Shown here: positions 26,336 through 36,218 of the stretch, piece by piece
Layout of the letters: every line of letters starts with the position of its first letter
Position numbering within the stretch: position 1 is the first letter of the stretch
Source of the DNA: Chitinophagaceae bacterium UBA1953
Lineage (GTDB): Bacteria > Bacteroidota > Bacteroidia > Chitinophagales > Chitinophagaceae
DNA length: 64,000 nucleotides
NCBI GenBank assembly: GCA_002336115.1
Contig: DDEN01000057.1
Span: 62,001 to 126,000, forward strand
Direction: 5' to 3'
Made by a program: the position numbers and the translations under genes
Notes under the pieces: generated by a model
What the model saw: the letters and a program-made list of their open reading frames with translations, nothing else
Told to the model about the DNA's origin: nothing
Database searches by the model: none

Positions 26336-28468
26336 TTGCTAAAAAAAAATTCTTACATAATACTTTTTGTAGTATTTCTAATTGCGTTTGCCCCTGTTAT
26401 CTGCCTGCAGTTTTCTTTAAAAAATGATATGTTCATTGGTTATTTTCCGCCACGGTATTTAATGAGTGAAGTAATTCACAGCGGCATCTTTCCAATCTGG
26501 AACCCTTATATAGCTTTTGGTTTGCCTTTTTATGGTGATATGAACGGCTCTTACTGGTCGCCTATAACCTGGCTTATTTCCTTAACCATAGGTTACAACG
26601 CTTACACACTTACGCTGGAAACACTTTTTTATGTTTTTTTTGGTGGTGCAGGAATGCTTTCGTTAAGTAAACATTTTACAGCTAATAAATACCTGCGCCT
26701 TATTGCAGCCGTTGCCTATATGTGCAATGGCTATAACATCGGGCACTTGCAACATCTTAACTGGTTAAGCGGCGCTGCCTTCTTACCGTGGTGTATCAGT
26801 TACTTCATCACGATGTATAAAATACCAACACTCAAAAATATTTTTCGCACTGTTGTTTTGCTTTACTTATTAATTTCTTCTTCGCACCCTGGTATTATTA
26901 TCGGGTCCTTTTATTTTTTTGTATTTCTTTTTCTTTTCTTTTTTTTCTTTCCAGCTATAGAAAACCAACCGGCCTATAAAAAAGCATTTTTTAAAACAAA
27001 TGTGATAACTGTTGTTTTGCTGCTCATCGTATCCTGCGGCTTGTTTTTTGGTTATACTGACATTCTTCCTCATTTTTCAAGAAATGAAAAAATAGACCTG
27101 GTTGCATCAAACATTGCACCTACAACCTGGGCAAGCCTCCTTAGTTTTCTACTACCCTTTGCAACAACTAAAAACGATGTTTTTTACCAAACCGATATAG
27201 CAATGCGTAATTGTTATTTTGGCATTATACCGTTTATTTTCTTTTTATCTTCTTTAATTAGCAAAAAAAATAAACTACAGTTTTTCTTTTCAGGAGTTGG
27301 TGTTTTTTTTATGCTGCTTTCAATAAAAACGCCTTTGCAGTCATTCATCAATTCGTTTCTTCCATTAACAGGTTATGTAAGATTAACAGGAGAATTCCGC
27401 ATTTTTTCAATTCTTTCTTTCTTACTTGCTGCTATCATACAGGCAGATAAATTCCTCGAAAAAAAACCAAACCTGTTAAGCAAACTAAAATATATTATTC
27501 TCTCTTTATTATTACTTTTATCAGGTTTGTCGCTTTTTGCTTTCAGTCAGATTTTTTATGTTAAAGACAGTTTCTTTTTTCATCTTTCGGCTATAACCAA
27601 TCAATCATCTTTATCATCTTTTTTAAAAAACACGGTTGATAGCCTCAGTTTTTACGATGTAATTTTTATACAATCTGTACTTATGTTTTTTTTCCTGTTA
27701 ACAGTAATTTTTACGTACAGGAAAGCCAAATACAAGACTCTTTTTTTTATTATACTTTGCGAAATAACAATCGCATCCTTATTAAATATACCTTTTACCG
27801 GTGTGGGCAAAACGGCAGTAAGAGACCTGTACTCCATCCATAAAAGAGCAGGTGAAGGCTTTCCCGCTCCAATACTTCAGCCAATCATTAAAAATGATAC
27901 ACTCAACAGGAAAGACAGCTCTTTAATCGGCGAATGGAGTTATTTTAACAGGCAAATTGGCTCAACAAAAAGAGTTCTTTATCCCGTGCTTTTAAAAAAT
28001 ACAGTATTATATTTCAACCAAATTGAAAGAGACAGTACATTCAACATGAAGTATAATCCCTATCTTTTCTTTTGCGCTCACCCGGAAAACAAAAAAATTA
28101 CAGGCGACAGTACGCAGTTTCTAACTTCCGAAAATATCATTTCTTATTCCGTCAATCAAATTCATGTCCGGTTTAACTCACCTAAAAAAACCAATCTTGT
28201 TATATTGCAGAATAATTATCCCCATTGGTTTTACAAAACAGTAAATAATCTGTCAAGCGTAAACAAGGCCGGGCTAACCTTTATAAGTATTCCTGTATCA
28301 AAAGGAGTAAATGATATTGAATGTTTTTTTTACCCTGCCTCATTTTATCTTTATTTTTCTATAACAAGTATTTCATTTTTGGTTCTTTTTGGTTTAGGAT
28401 TTTTGCTGATTAAAAAAAGTAAGCTAAATGCTTATCTGTTAAAACCACTGCTGCATGAAAAAAAATAA
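26336..28468 (+). CDS. Large YfhO-like multi-span membrane protein
   Basis: The 710-residue protein has about 12 hydrophobic segments up to residue 480 and again near the C-terminus, with a soluble domain around 490-670. Motifs such as FPIWNPYIAFGLPFYGD and LSGAAFLPW are typical of YfhO-like and GT-C-like proteins. In Bacillus, YfhO works with CsbB (a GT2 like the one at 23450) to add GlcNAc to lipoteichoic acid, so a similar role on another acceptor is likely here. The start is TTG: an in-frame TAA directly precedes it and no ATG occurs before the first helix. It overlaps the next gene by 14 bases. Confidence 0.85.
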   Translation: MLKKNSYIILFVVFLIAFAPVICLQFSLKNDMFIGYFPPRYLMSEVIHSGIFPIWNPYIAFGLPFYGDMNGSYWSPITWLISLTIGYNAYTLTLETLFYVFFGGAGMLSLSKHFTANKYLRLIAAVAYMCNGYNIGHLQHLNWLSGAAFLPWCISYFITMYKIPTLKNIFRTVVLLYLLISSSHPGIIIGSFYFFVFLFLFFFFFPAIENQPAYKKAFFKTNVITVVLLLIVSCGLFFGYTDILPHFSRNEKIDLVASNIAPTTWASLLSFLLPFATTKNDVFYQTDIAMRNCYFGIIPFIFFLSSLISKKNKLQFFFSGVGVFFMLLSIKTPLQSFINSFLPLTGYVRLTGEFRIFSILSFLLAAIIQADKFLEKKPNLLSKLKYIILSLLLLLSGLSLFAFSQIFYVKDSFFFHLSAITNQSSLSSFLKNTVDSLSFYDVIFIQSVLMFFFLLTVIFTYRKAKYKTLFFIILCEITIASLLNIPFTGVGKTAVRDLYSIHKRAGEGFPAPILQPIIKNDTLNRKDSSLIGEWSYFNRQIGSTKRVLYPVLLKNTVLYFNQIERDSTFNMKYNPYLFFCAHPENKKITGDSTQFLTSENIISYSVNQIHVRFNSPKKTNLVILQNNYPHWFYKTVNNLSSVNKAGLTFISIPVSKGVNDIECFFYPASFYLYFSITSISFLVLFGLGFLLIKKSKLNAYLLKPLLHEKK

Positions 28469-29561
28469 CCGCTTTAAAAAGTTTAGTTTCTATTTTATAA
28501 TGATACTGATTGTGTATGCTGGTATTGAACTTATTTGTTTTGCATTTATTGCATTGGGGTTTCTTCCAGCCTCACTTCCTGATTTTAAATTTCAATCCAC
28601 CGTTACGGAATATCCCGTACAGGTTGCCGACATTGATTCCAATTGGGGTACCTGGCATTATACCGGCAATCATCGTTTTAAAAAAAAGTGTTTTGATATT
28701 ACATATTCAATAAACAGTTATGGAGCAAGAGATGTAGAAAGAGAGAAAATTTCAACAAAACAAAACCGGGTGGTGGTGTTAGGCGATTCGTTCCTGGAAG
28801 GATATGGAGTAGATTCAGGGCAACGAGTTACAAACATTTTGGAGAAACTAACCGGTCGTGAGTTTCTCAATTTTGCCTGCTCCGATTTTGGACAAACACA
28901 AGCATACCTCGTTTACAAAAACCTAGCATCATCCTTCGATCATTCAACTGTTTTAATTGAATTGTTTCCCTTTAATGATTTTAAAGATGATAATATCCAA
29001 TCCCCTACTATAAATAATGCAAAACGCTATAAGCCGTATTTTGTGTTGAAGGATTCAACTTATAAACTAACTTATTCATCTGCTTCTGTAAAAGAATCGG
29101 AGTTAAACAAAGAATCTTACTTCAAAACTGAAAATACTTTTACAAAAAAAATAACACGGTTTGCAAAAAGCTTTAGTGTGACAGCCAATACAGTAAGCTA
29201 TTTCTGGCACAGGAAGATTGCCTTTTCAGAAAAAAACAGTTTTTCATATTATTACCAGTATAGCGAGGACGAGTTGCAAAAATTTTTCTTTCTCATCCGG
29301 CAAATTAAATTATTGGCAAAGAATAAAAATATTGTATTGCTTGTAATACCAACGCAGGACGATGTATCAGTTTATAATAAGGAAATGAAAAGTAAACTTT
29401 CAACTTCATTATCTGAATTTTGTAAAGCTGAAGATATAAAATTGCTTGATTTGCTTCCATTTATTTCCAGCCAAAAGACAGCGTTGTATCTTGATTGCGA
29501 CGGGCATTGGAATGTTGAGGCCAATTGGCTCGTTGCCCGCTATTTAAAAAACCAGTTTTAA
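28455..29561 (+). CDS. SGNH/GDSL-fold hydrolase with N-terminal membrane anchor
   Basis: The 368-residue protein has one N-terminal membrane helix (about 10-35) and an extracytoplasmic SGNH fold: block I is VVVLGDSFLEGYG (nucleophile Ser in GDSF), and the block V pair is in DCDGHWNVEAN. Enzymes of this type often add or remove O-acetyl groups on polysaccharides. The start overlaps the YfhO-like gene, implying coupled translation and a shared pathway. Its stop overlaps the stop of the convergent sulfatase-fold gene (TTAA 29558-29561). Confidence 0.82.
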   Translation: MKKNNRFKKFSFYFIMILIVYAGIELICFAFIALGFLPASLPDFKFQSTVTEYPVQVADIDSNWGTWHYTGNHRFKKKCFDITYSINSYGARDVEREKISTKQNRVVVLGDSFLEGYGVDSGQRVTNILEKLTGREFLNFACSDFGQTQAYLVYKNLASSFDHSTVLIELFPFNDFKDDNIQSPTINNAKRYKPYFVLKDSTYKLTYSSASVKESELNKESYFKTENTFTKKITRFAKSFSVTANTVSYFWHRKIAFSEKNSFSYYYQYSEDELQKFFFLIRQIKLLAKNKNIVLLVIPTQDDVSVYNKEMKSKLSTSLSEFCKAEDIKLLDLLPFISSQKTALYLDCDGHWNVEANWLVARYLKNQF

Positions 29562-31036
29562 TGTAACACAAGTGAATCTTTCAGTAATTCTATTCGCCTG
29601 TTTAAAATATTTGAAAATGTAACTCTAAAAAGATTAACGTTCGACATCCCGTCGTATAATTTCATTGTTACCGGATCGGGAAAATAACCAGCACACAAAC
29701 TGTTGTAAGGAACTAATTTATCATTAGACCTGCTCAAGCCTCTAATTGCATGATCACTGATGAGCAATATCACTGCCCTTCCTTTTGTATTTTCTTTCAG
29801 TTTGGCTAAAAAATTACCAATAACCTTATTAGTATAGATAAGATATTGCAAATATGCATCCTTCATTCTCTCGTAATTATCGTCAGTTATTGTTAAAAAA
29901 CCCTCATTAATATTACCGCTGCTGTCAAATACAAAAGGAGAATGCGGCATCATTAAATGCACGTAGGCAAATGTTGGTTTTGCATCACTTTCGTTTACAG
30001 TTTTTTCTAAAATACTGTTCAATAAGTTAGCATTTACCGACGTATTCTGTGCAAACATTTTTAGCAACTTCTCTTTATTTCCCAGTCGGCGTTGCAGAAA
30101 GAAAGGAAACAGTTCAATAAATTCTTTTAGTGCTGTTCCATGAAAAAATAACGATATTCCGGTGGGTAAATGCCCGCTTTTATACTCCCGTTTTGCATAA
30201 TGAATATCAAACGGAGAATAATTTATTATCTCGTAACCCAATTGATTAAAGCTTTTGAAAACTGAATTATTTTTAACACACATCATCCATTTATAATACA
30301 AATCATTGTCGTAAACAGATAGATTTGGGGAATGAGAAAGATAGTTAGCATTTAAAACAGATGAAACAGATAGCAAAGTAAAACTGTAATTACTCCTGGC
30401 ATTTTTAACCACTTGAAAATTCATGGATTCAAGTTTTTCTGTAAAGGCTGAATTATTATATTGAAAATGCTTTAACAGCATTTCTGAACCTGTGTACTCA
30501 TCAAGAAGAATAAAGTAAACAGATGGAAGCTCTGCGAGTTTTGCCGTTTGTTGAACCTGCGGCTGAATTAATTGTAAAAAAGAATCATCTGCCGACGGTT
30601 TATTTGTATATTTGATTGTAATGCTGATAAGTTCAAACACTATTAATATGTACAGAGTAACATTAAAATAAGCATTCAATTTTGCAGAAATCCTGACTTT
30701 AAATCCTAAAAAAATCGCTCCAAGCACAAAGAGAAAAAGAAGTACTCTGGAATTTATCCCCAATGGATAAGAGATTTTTACAATTAAGAAATAATAAAGA
30801 AGTAATGACAGTACAATGGTAAGAATAAAAATAATTTGTTCTTTTTTCAAAAACAAAAAACGCAACAGGAAATAAACGCTGAAAAAAAAACCAAATAGAA
30901 GAACAAAAGATAAGAACAGCGCAGGTATGTCAACCAGGCCAAACGTTTCATTCCACCGGTGAAAAATAAAAAACAAAATGAAAGGAATGATATAAAATTC
31001 ATTTCTCAACAATTTTGCTGTTACCATTTTTCCCAT
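29558..31036 (-). CDS. Membrane-anchored sulfatase/phosphotransferase-fold protein (LtaS/EptA-like)
   Basis: The product, about 492 residues, has four to five N-terminal membrane helices (up to about residue 155) and an alkaline-phosphatase-superfamily domain: YFILLDEYTG (metal site), SNYSFTLLSVSS (likely nucleophile Thr/Ser region), YVHLMMPHSPFVFD, and LLISDHAIRG (metal ligands D and H). This is the plan of LtaS, EptA and related enzymes that transfer phosphoglycerol or phosphoethanolamine to surface glycans or lipid A. There is no formylglycine CxPxR motif, so true sulfatase activity is unlikely. ATG 31036 is preferred to TTG 31039. Confidence 0.8.
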   Translation of the reverse strand: MGKMVTAKLLRNEFYIIPFILFFIFHRWNETFGLVDIPALFLSFVLLFGFFFSVYFLLRFLFLKKEQIIFILTIVLSLLLYYFLIVKISYPLGINSRVLLFLFVLGAIFLGFKVRISAKLNAYFNVTLYILIVFELISITIKYTNKPSADDSFLQLIQPQVQQTAKLAELPSVYFILLDEYTGSEMLLKHFQYNNSAFTEKLESMNFQVVKNARSNYSFTLLSVSSVLNANYLSHSPNLSVYDNDLYYKWMMCVKNNSVFKSFNQLGYEIINYSPFDIHYAKREYKSGHLPTGISLFFHGTALKEFIELFPFFLQRRLGNKEKLLKMFAQNTSVNANLLNSILEKTVNESDAKPTFAYVHLMMPHSPFVFDSSGNINEGFLTITDDNYERMKDAYLQYLIYTNKVIGNFLAKLKENTKGRAVILLISDHAIRGLSRSNDKLVPYNSLCAGYFPDPVTMKLYDGMSNVNLFRVTFSNILNRRIELLKDSLVLH

Positions 31037-31175
31037 CAACTTTCTTTTTGCGAAATTATGAAATATGCAAAATCATTCCCATTTACAAAAGTATATCAGC
31101 CATGCATTTCAACAAAGAATTCAAGATGAAAAAATTGGTGTATTATTTCTTTAATGAACCAATTAAGCTATATCA

Positions 31176-34100
31176 CTACCGCATTAAATACATTTTCCCA
31201 TAACCTTTATTAAAATACTGGTCGGTATTATCTCCTTCAGCTTTATGTTTTTCAAGTGACACGCCATTGTTATTTGTTATTACCCGATACAAATAAACTC
31301 CATTTGCCAGTCTATTTCCAAACTGATCAGTTCCATCCCACTTATATTCTGTAATATTCCTTCCGATTCTTAATGGTCCGAGTTCTGATTTCGTAATCTC
31401 TCTTACAACTTTTCCTGTAATCGTCAAAATCTGAATACGCATATTTTGAGGAACTTCAAACCCAGTTAGTGTAAAAACAAAAGCTGTTGAAGTTGTAAAC
31501 GGATTCGGATAGTTCAGTAGGTTTGAAATCATTGGCTTATTAATAACCTCAAAAGCAACTTTATAATCCAGGTTACCAGCCTTGTTTCCACTATAATCAG
31601 TTCCTGATACCGTTAACTCATATTCGCCATCTTGTTTCAAGAATGGTGTGATGTCAATAGTGGCAGTATTTTCGCCATTAGAAAGATTAGCGGGAGTAAA
31701 TTTTACGCTATCTGATTGTGGTTTATATTCACGCTGCACGCCATCAGGGAAACGAATATTAATTTTCATCCCGGCTGTATCACTCAAAGCTAAGTATTTA
31801 CTTTCATCTTTTAATTTTACCACTATATGAGGTTTTGATGAAACAATATCCCTGTTTAGAATATGTGTCCCATCAAATGTAACATCAAGCCATGGATTGT
31901 AATTATCCGGTTTTACATAAAAACCCTTGTATAAGAAATTATTGAACAAAAATTGCTCAGGCTGATCATTATCTGGATTTACCATAAAATACAAGGTATT
32001 CATGCCAGGGTAGTTTTTTGTATCAATTGTATAGGAAACAACTATTGAATCGCCTGCAACAAGAGGTTTTCTTTTTGGCAGTACAATGGGGTGAGGCGTA
32101 TTGTTACGATCTGTAATAACCAGTTTCAACAATAAACTGTCAAATGCGTTTTCGCTCACATTTTTAAAAGCAATAGCAAAATCAATTGGCTCGCCTACTT
32201 CTACACTGTCTTTCATTCTGAGTGTTAAATTGGGTGCAACAGCGCCTTCAGGAAGATAATCGGCAAGCACACGCCAGTAATTTAACTGTTGCGGTGTTAC
32301 ATGCAGCACATCCGTATTATTCATTTTAATTTTCAAATAAGGAAAATTAGCTGCTGAAATAAAATCAAGCAAAGTATCCTTTGCACTTGTAATAGTTGCC
32401 AACGTCATTTCCTGCCCGTCAAGCGTTTTTCCAATAATTTCAATACTTGTTACGTCGGGATCCGCAGGTTCTATATTGCTTCCCTGCCACAGTAACTTTT
32501 TCCAATTTTTAGCAGGGCCAAACCAAGGTGATTCAATTGTTCCGGTTGAAAAGAAAGAGGGGATTTCAACAACATCAACAATTTGTTCAGTTACTTCGCC
32601 AATATGCTGTACCGGTTTAAATGAAGGATCATTTTTACGATAGATAAAAATCATCGGCCTGTTGTTTTTAAAAGAATCAATTAAATTAAACCCGGCATTT
32701 TTCAATTTACCGTATAAAGAATTACCGGCTCCAAAAGTAACTTCGTCAAGCTTTAACATGGTAGCATCACTATATGGAAAAATATCTGATCCGTAATTTG
32801 TTACAACTACATAGTTTCCGTTTGGAATACTATCCATGAAATCGGCAGCTCTTTTCCGATAGTCTTCGCTGTAATAACTATATTCAAATAAAATACGTGG
32901 CCAGGTTAAGCAGGCAGCAAGGCTACGGTAACGCCCCTCTCCATTTGGTTGAGGCGAATTAGACCAGGGTTTAAGTGTTTTGCCATCAAAAACATAAAAC
33001 TGGAAACTTCCTCCCTGGCAACCCTGCCGTTCAATAAAGTTAAAATCTATAGCAATATCAAGGTCGGATGCAGTATGGTACGGATGAATACCAGTGCGAA
33101 CCTGCAATTTGGTATTTACACTATCAAAAATATAATTACGTTTTGTGGTATCTAATATAATTTGCTTGTATATACTTTGCTTATGCTGGTAATAATGTGA
33201 TTGATTAAATCCTGTTGTATTACCTGGAATATATACAAAACTGACCCCATTCCAAATAACTGCTGACGTTTCGGCTGGTTTCATACCTACCCTCCAATAG
33301 TACACAACACTGTCTTTAAAAGACAAGCCTGAAGGTTTAAATGATATGGAGCCAGCAATAGAAGTCACAGAATCGATTTTTTTGACTGAAGAATTAAACT
33401 TCATAGTAGTATCAATCTCAAAATAAAACTTTCGGCTTGTACCAATAGGATTGGCTGTTGAAGCATAAAATGTGATATTATTTTTATTGACTACAGAATA
33501 ATTATAAGGATATACTGGACGGATTTCATCTTCAAAAATGTAAAATTCCTTTGTTATCGTATTATTGGTTTCACAAACCTCAGAAATTGAGTTATCAGGA
33601 TCAATTTCAACTTTAACTTTATTACTGCCCTTATCTGTAAAAGAGTTAATCGGCACCTGAATCTGAATAGAATCTTTATAAGATACCGGTGCTATTTTTT
33701 TCTCAAATATTATTTTTTTACTACCATCGGGAATTTCTCTTGTAACTTTGACTTTCAACGAATCTTTTGTTGACCTTCCCGTGTTGTATATACTTACAGA
33801 CACGTTAAATTTATCTTCAGCAATTGAAATAAATTCAGGCACCTTTACCATTGATTGATCAATTGCGTAATCCGGCTTTTGTGAACTGTAAAACTTAATT
33901 GCAGGATCACCATGCAGAGTAATCTCCTCAAGGTGCATTCTCACATAATAATCATCAAATGAGTATCGTGAAATCAGCGTGTCACAAACGTTTCTCATGA
34001 TTTCGCCAACACTTTTACCATACTCAATCTTGGATAGTTGGTTATAAAACTCTTCTGTATATAAATTCAGATAATGAACAATTCCTAAGTGTGTACTTGC

Positions 34101-36215
34101 TATAAAAGCAATCGACCCCATTTGCGGAGAAAGAACCCACTTTTCGCTGATGATTTTATTTCCTGTAAGCCTGGTTGCATCATATAAAAATAAATTACCG
34201 GCCTGGCAACCATTTACTACAAAAATCGGGTATTTACCAATTGCAGGATAATTAGCTGGATCAGAAAGATTGTATTCAAGTGTTGTTGGAGATGAGTGAC
34301 CAAAATATGTTAATAATGAAAATCCTTCTTTAAACAAACGTGTTATATTATCACTGGCAATATTCTGTACTACTGCCACACCAGTTTTCTGAAGTGAATA
34401 AACTGTTGCCCCACATAAAGTATCACTTACAACAGAAGCGTATTGATTAAGATAAAACATAATCTGCTCACCTACATAATCATTTGCTCCTCCTACATGA
34501 ATTATATTTTTCTTCCATAACTCATCCTGAATATTACAGGAGTTTGTGTTATAATAAGCTTCGTATTGCTTTACCTTATCTAAATAAGCATTTATTTCTG
34601 ACGGATCAACTACATTCAGACGACCTATCGGAAAATTAGGAACAATTGCCCTGTCTTCAGAAACCATGGACATATCGGATGCAGGGTTACCCAGAACAGG
34701 AACAAGATTCAGTTTATCTATTAATGGGTTAGACTCGGATGATCGGAAGCTGTTATAAAAAACACCTTTGCCTATTATTAGGCTGAATTTTGGTTTAGCT
34801 GCAAACGCTGCATTAGCAAAACGCAAGAAATTCTTAATTCCATATGCGTTGTTTTTAACGCCATACCCAAACTGATCCAGAATATCCTGGATGTTAAAAA
34901 TTTTCGCATTAAAACCTCCTCCAGTTGAACTACTGCGGTAAAGCCTGTATTGTTCAACCTGATTTACACCATTTGCATCAGAATAAAGTGATGGATTAGA
35001 GATTATAATGTAATCAGCCTGGTTTGCAGCTAATCCATAATTAGTAAATGTTCTTGTTTTAAAAGAACTGACTGTTTTAATATTAGAAGGATCTTCACTT
35101 ACTAAAACTAATTTTCTTGTAGTTGAAGAAGCAGGCAGCACAACCCGGATCTGAGTTGGAGAGATTACTGAAGCTGTAATCCTTAACCCATTCGTTAAAT
35201 CATACAACACAGGGGATTGAGATCCAAAACTCACATTATCTATTACCAAGTTGTTTCCGTTAGTACTTGCAGGCAATTCAAATTGGAAGTTTGAAGCCCC
35301 ACCAAAATTAAAAAGACGTGGATAAGTCAATTCAAACATCCCTATTACAATCCTGTCTGTAGATTCAGTTGATGTATTTTTAAAACTAACAGCAGCACTG
35401 TTGGATGTAATAAGAGACAAAGGAATATTATTGGCAGAAACATCGATTGTTGAATTAAAATAATTCATTTCAACTTCGGTAACCATAGTACTGTTAACAG
35501 AAACCTGTACTGTTCTTGTATTTGTTGATCTCCCTTCACCGGAAAATTTCAACATCGCATTGGGCCCAGCGGTTGAAACATATAAACTACTGAGTGTTGT
35601 TGATAAAATTGTTGATGGTGCAAATTCGCTGCTTGTATATCCTTCACCCCGGTCAAAAGAAGAAGAATACACATTGCTTCCCACATTAGATGCATATCCA
35701 TAGTTCAGATTATTTTTATAATAGTTCCCGGCAGTGTACATAAAATACGGCTCTGCCGAAAGTCCTGAACTAAGGTCATTGTTTGTTTGAACTAATCTTA
35801 AATTCGCTGAAGGAGTAGCATTGACTGTAAGAAAAAAAGCAGCGGTATCTGTAAACAAACTCCATTTATCGTTAATCTGGTAATCGGGCTGCACATACAT
35901 TCTTTTTTCCCACTTACCATCATTCATTTCACCCCAAAATTCAATATATCCGTCAGTTGCTAATGCCCCTGTTGGAGCTGAAGTGTAAATAGGAACCTGC
36001 TGGCCATTTCGCCAAAGTTGAAAGTACGAAGCATCTGTATTGCCAATTCCTAACGTTGCAAGCTGAGACTGGCTTATACGGTAAACACCGGTTGCACCAA
36101 CATTGAACTTATAATATGTTTTACTGAAATCTATCCACTCGTTCATATAGTTTTGCGTCTGAGCAGTCGCAAAAGAGCATATGAATAAAAAAACTATGAT
36201 TGGAATTCGTTTCAT
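31176..36215 (-). CDS. PorU-like C25 family cysteine protease (long form, PorU2-type)
   Basis: The 1679-residue protein has a signal peptide ending FATAQ (about 19), an N-terminal beta domain, a gingipain-type C25 catalytic domain with His640 (FGHSS) and Cys670 (NGCQAG), several Ig-like or CARDB-like repeats (about 780-1550) and a C-terminal sorting-like domain (from about 1565; LLNYPNPFTTSTAF, LANGVYLYRV). PorU is the outer-membrane sortase that removes cargo sorting signals. This protein is several hundred residues longer than the classical PorU of Porphyromonas or Flavobacterium, so it fits the long PorU2-type better. The gene follows porV by three bases, as expected for a functional pair. 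Confidence 0.88.
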   Translation of the reverse strand: MKRIPIIVFLFICSFATAQTQNYMNEWIDFSKTYYKFNVGATGVYRISQSQLATLGIGNTDASYFQLWRNGQQVPIYTSAPTGALATDGYIEFWGEMNDGKWEKRMYVQPDYQINDKWSLFTDTAAFFLTVNATPSANLRLVQTNNDLSSGLSAEPYFMYTAGNYYKNNLNYGYASNVGSNVYSSSFDRGEGYTSSEFAPSTILSTTLSSLYVSTAGPNAMLKFSGEGRSTNTRTVQVSVNSTMVTEVEMNYFNSTIDVSANNIPLSLITSNSAAVSFKNTSTESTDRIVIGMFELTYPRLFNFGGASNFQFELPASTNGNNLVIDNVSFGSQSPVLYDLTNGLRITASVISPTQIRVVLPASSTTRKLVLVSEDPSNIKTVSSFKTRTFTNYGLAANQADYIIISNPSLYSDANGVNQVEQYRLYRSSSTGGGFNAKIFNIQDILDQFGYGVKNNAYGIKNFLRFANAAFAAKPKFSLIIGKGVFYNSFRSSESNPLIDKLNLVPVLGNPASDMSMVSEDRAIVPNFPIGRLNVVDPSEINAYLDKVKQYEAYYNTNSCNIQDELWKKNIIHVGGANDYVGEQIMFYLNQYASVVSDTLCGATVYSLQKTGVAVVQNIASDNITRLFKEGFSLLTYFGHSSPTTLEYNLSDPANYPAIGKYPIFVVNGCQAGNLFLYDATRLTGNKIISEKWVLSPQMGSIAFIASTHLGIVHYLNLYTEEFYNQLSKIEYGKSVGEIMRNVCDTLISRYSFDDYYVRMHLEEITLHGDPAIKFYSSQKPDYAIDQSMVKVPEFISIAEDKFNVSVSIYNTGRSTKDSLKVKVTREIPDGSKKIIFEKKIAPVSYKDSIQIQVPINSFTDKGSNKVKVEIDPDNSISEVCETNNTITKEFYIFEDEIRPVYPYNYSVVNKNNITFYASTANPIGTSRKFYFEIDTTMKFNSSVKKIDSVTSIAGSISFKPSGLSFKDSVVYYWRVGMKPAETSAVIWNGVSFVYIPGNTTGFNQSHYYQHKQSIYKQIILDTTKRNYIFDSVNTKLQVRTGIHPYHTASDLDIAIDFNFIERQGCQGGSFQFYVFDGKTLKPWSNSPQPNGEGRYRSLAACLTWPRILFEYSYYSEDYRKRAADFMDSIPNGNYVVVTNYGSDIFPYSDATMLKLDEVTFGAGNSLYGKLKNAGFNLIDSFKNNRPMIFIYRKNDPSFKPVQHIGEVTEQIVDVVEIPSFFSTGTIESPWFGPAKNWKKLLWQGSNIEPADPDVTSIEIIGKTLDGQEMTLATITSAKDTLLDFISAANFPYLKIKMNNTDVLHVTPQQLNYWRVLADYLPEGAVAPNLTLRMKDSVEVGEPIDFAIAFKNVSENAFDSLLLKLVITDRNNTPHPIVLPKRKPLVAGDSIVVSYTIDTKNYPGMNTLYFMVNPDNDQPEQFLFNNFLYKGFYVKPDNYNPWLDVTFDGTHILNRDIVSSKPHIVVKLKDESKYLALSDTAGMKINIRFPDGVQREYKPQSDSVKFTPANLSNGENTATIDITPFLKQDGEYELTVSGTDYSGNKAGNLDYKVAFEVINKPMISNLLNYPNPFTTSTAFVFTLTGFEVPQNMRIQILTITGKVVREITKSELGPLRIGRNITEYKWDGTDQFGNRLANGVYLYRVITNNNGVSLEKHKAEGDNTDQYFNKGYGKMYLMR

Positions 36216-36218
36216 TTT

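Noticed and set aside
29558..31036. True sulfatase
   Set aside because: The formylglycine motif CxPxR is absent, while several membrane helices and Thr/Ser at the active site point to an LtaS/EptA-like phosphotransferase.
31015..31203. A 62-residue plus-strand ORF between the sulfatase-fold and PorU-like genes
   Set aside because: It overlaps the start of one gene and the end of another, has no recognisable features and is probably chance.
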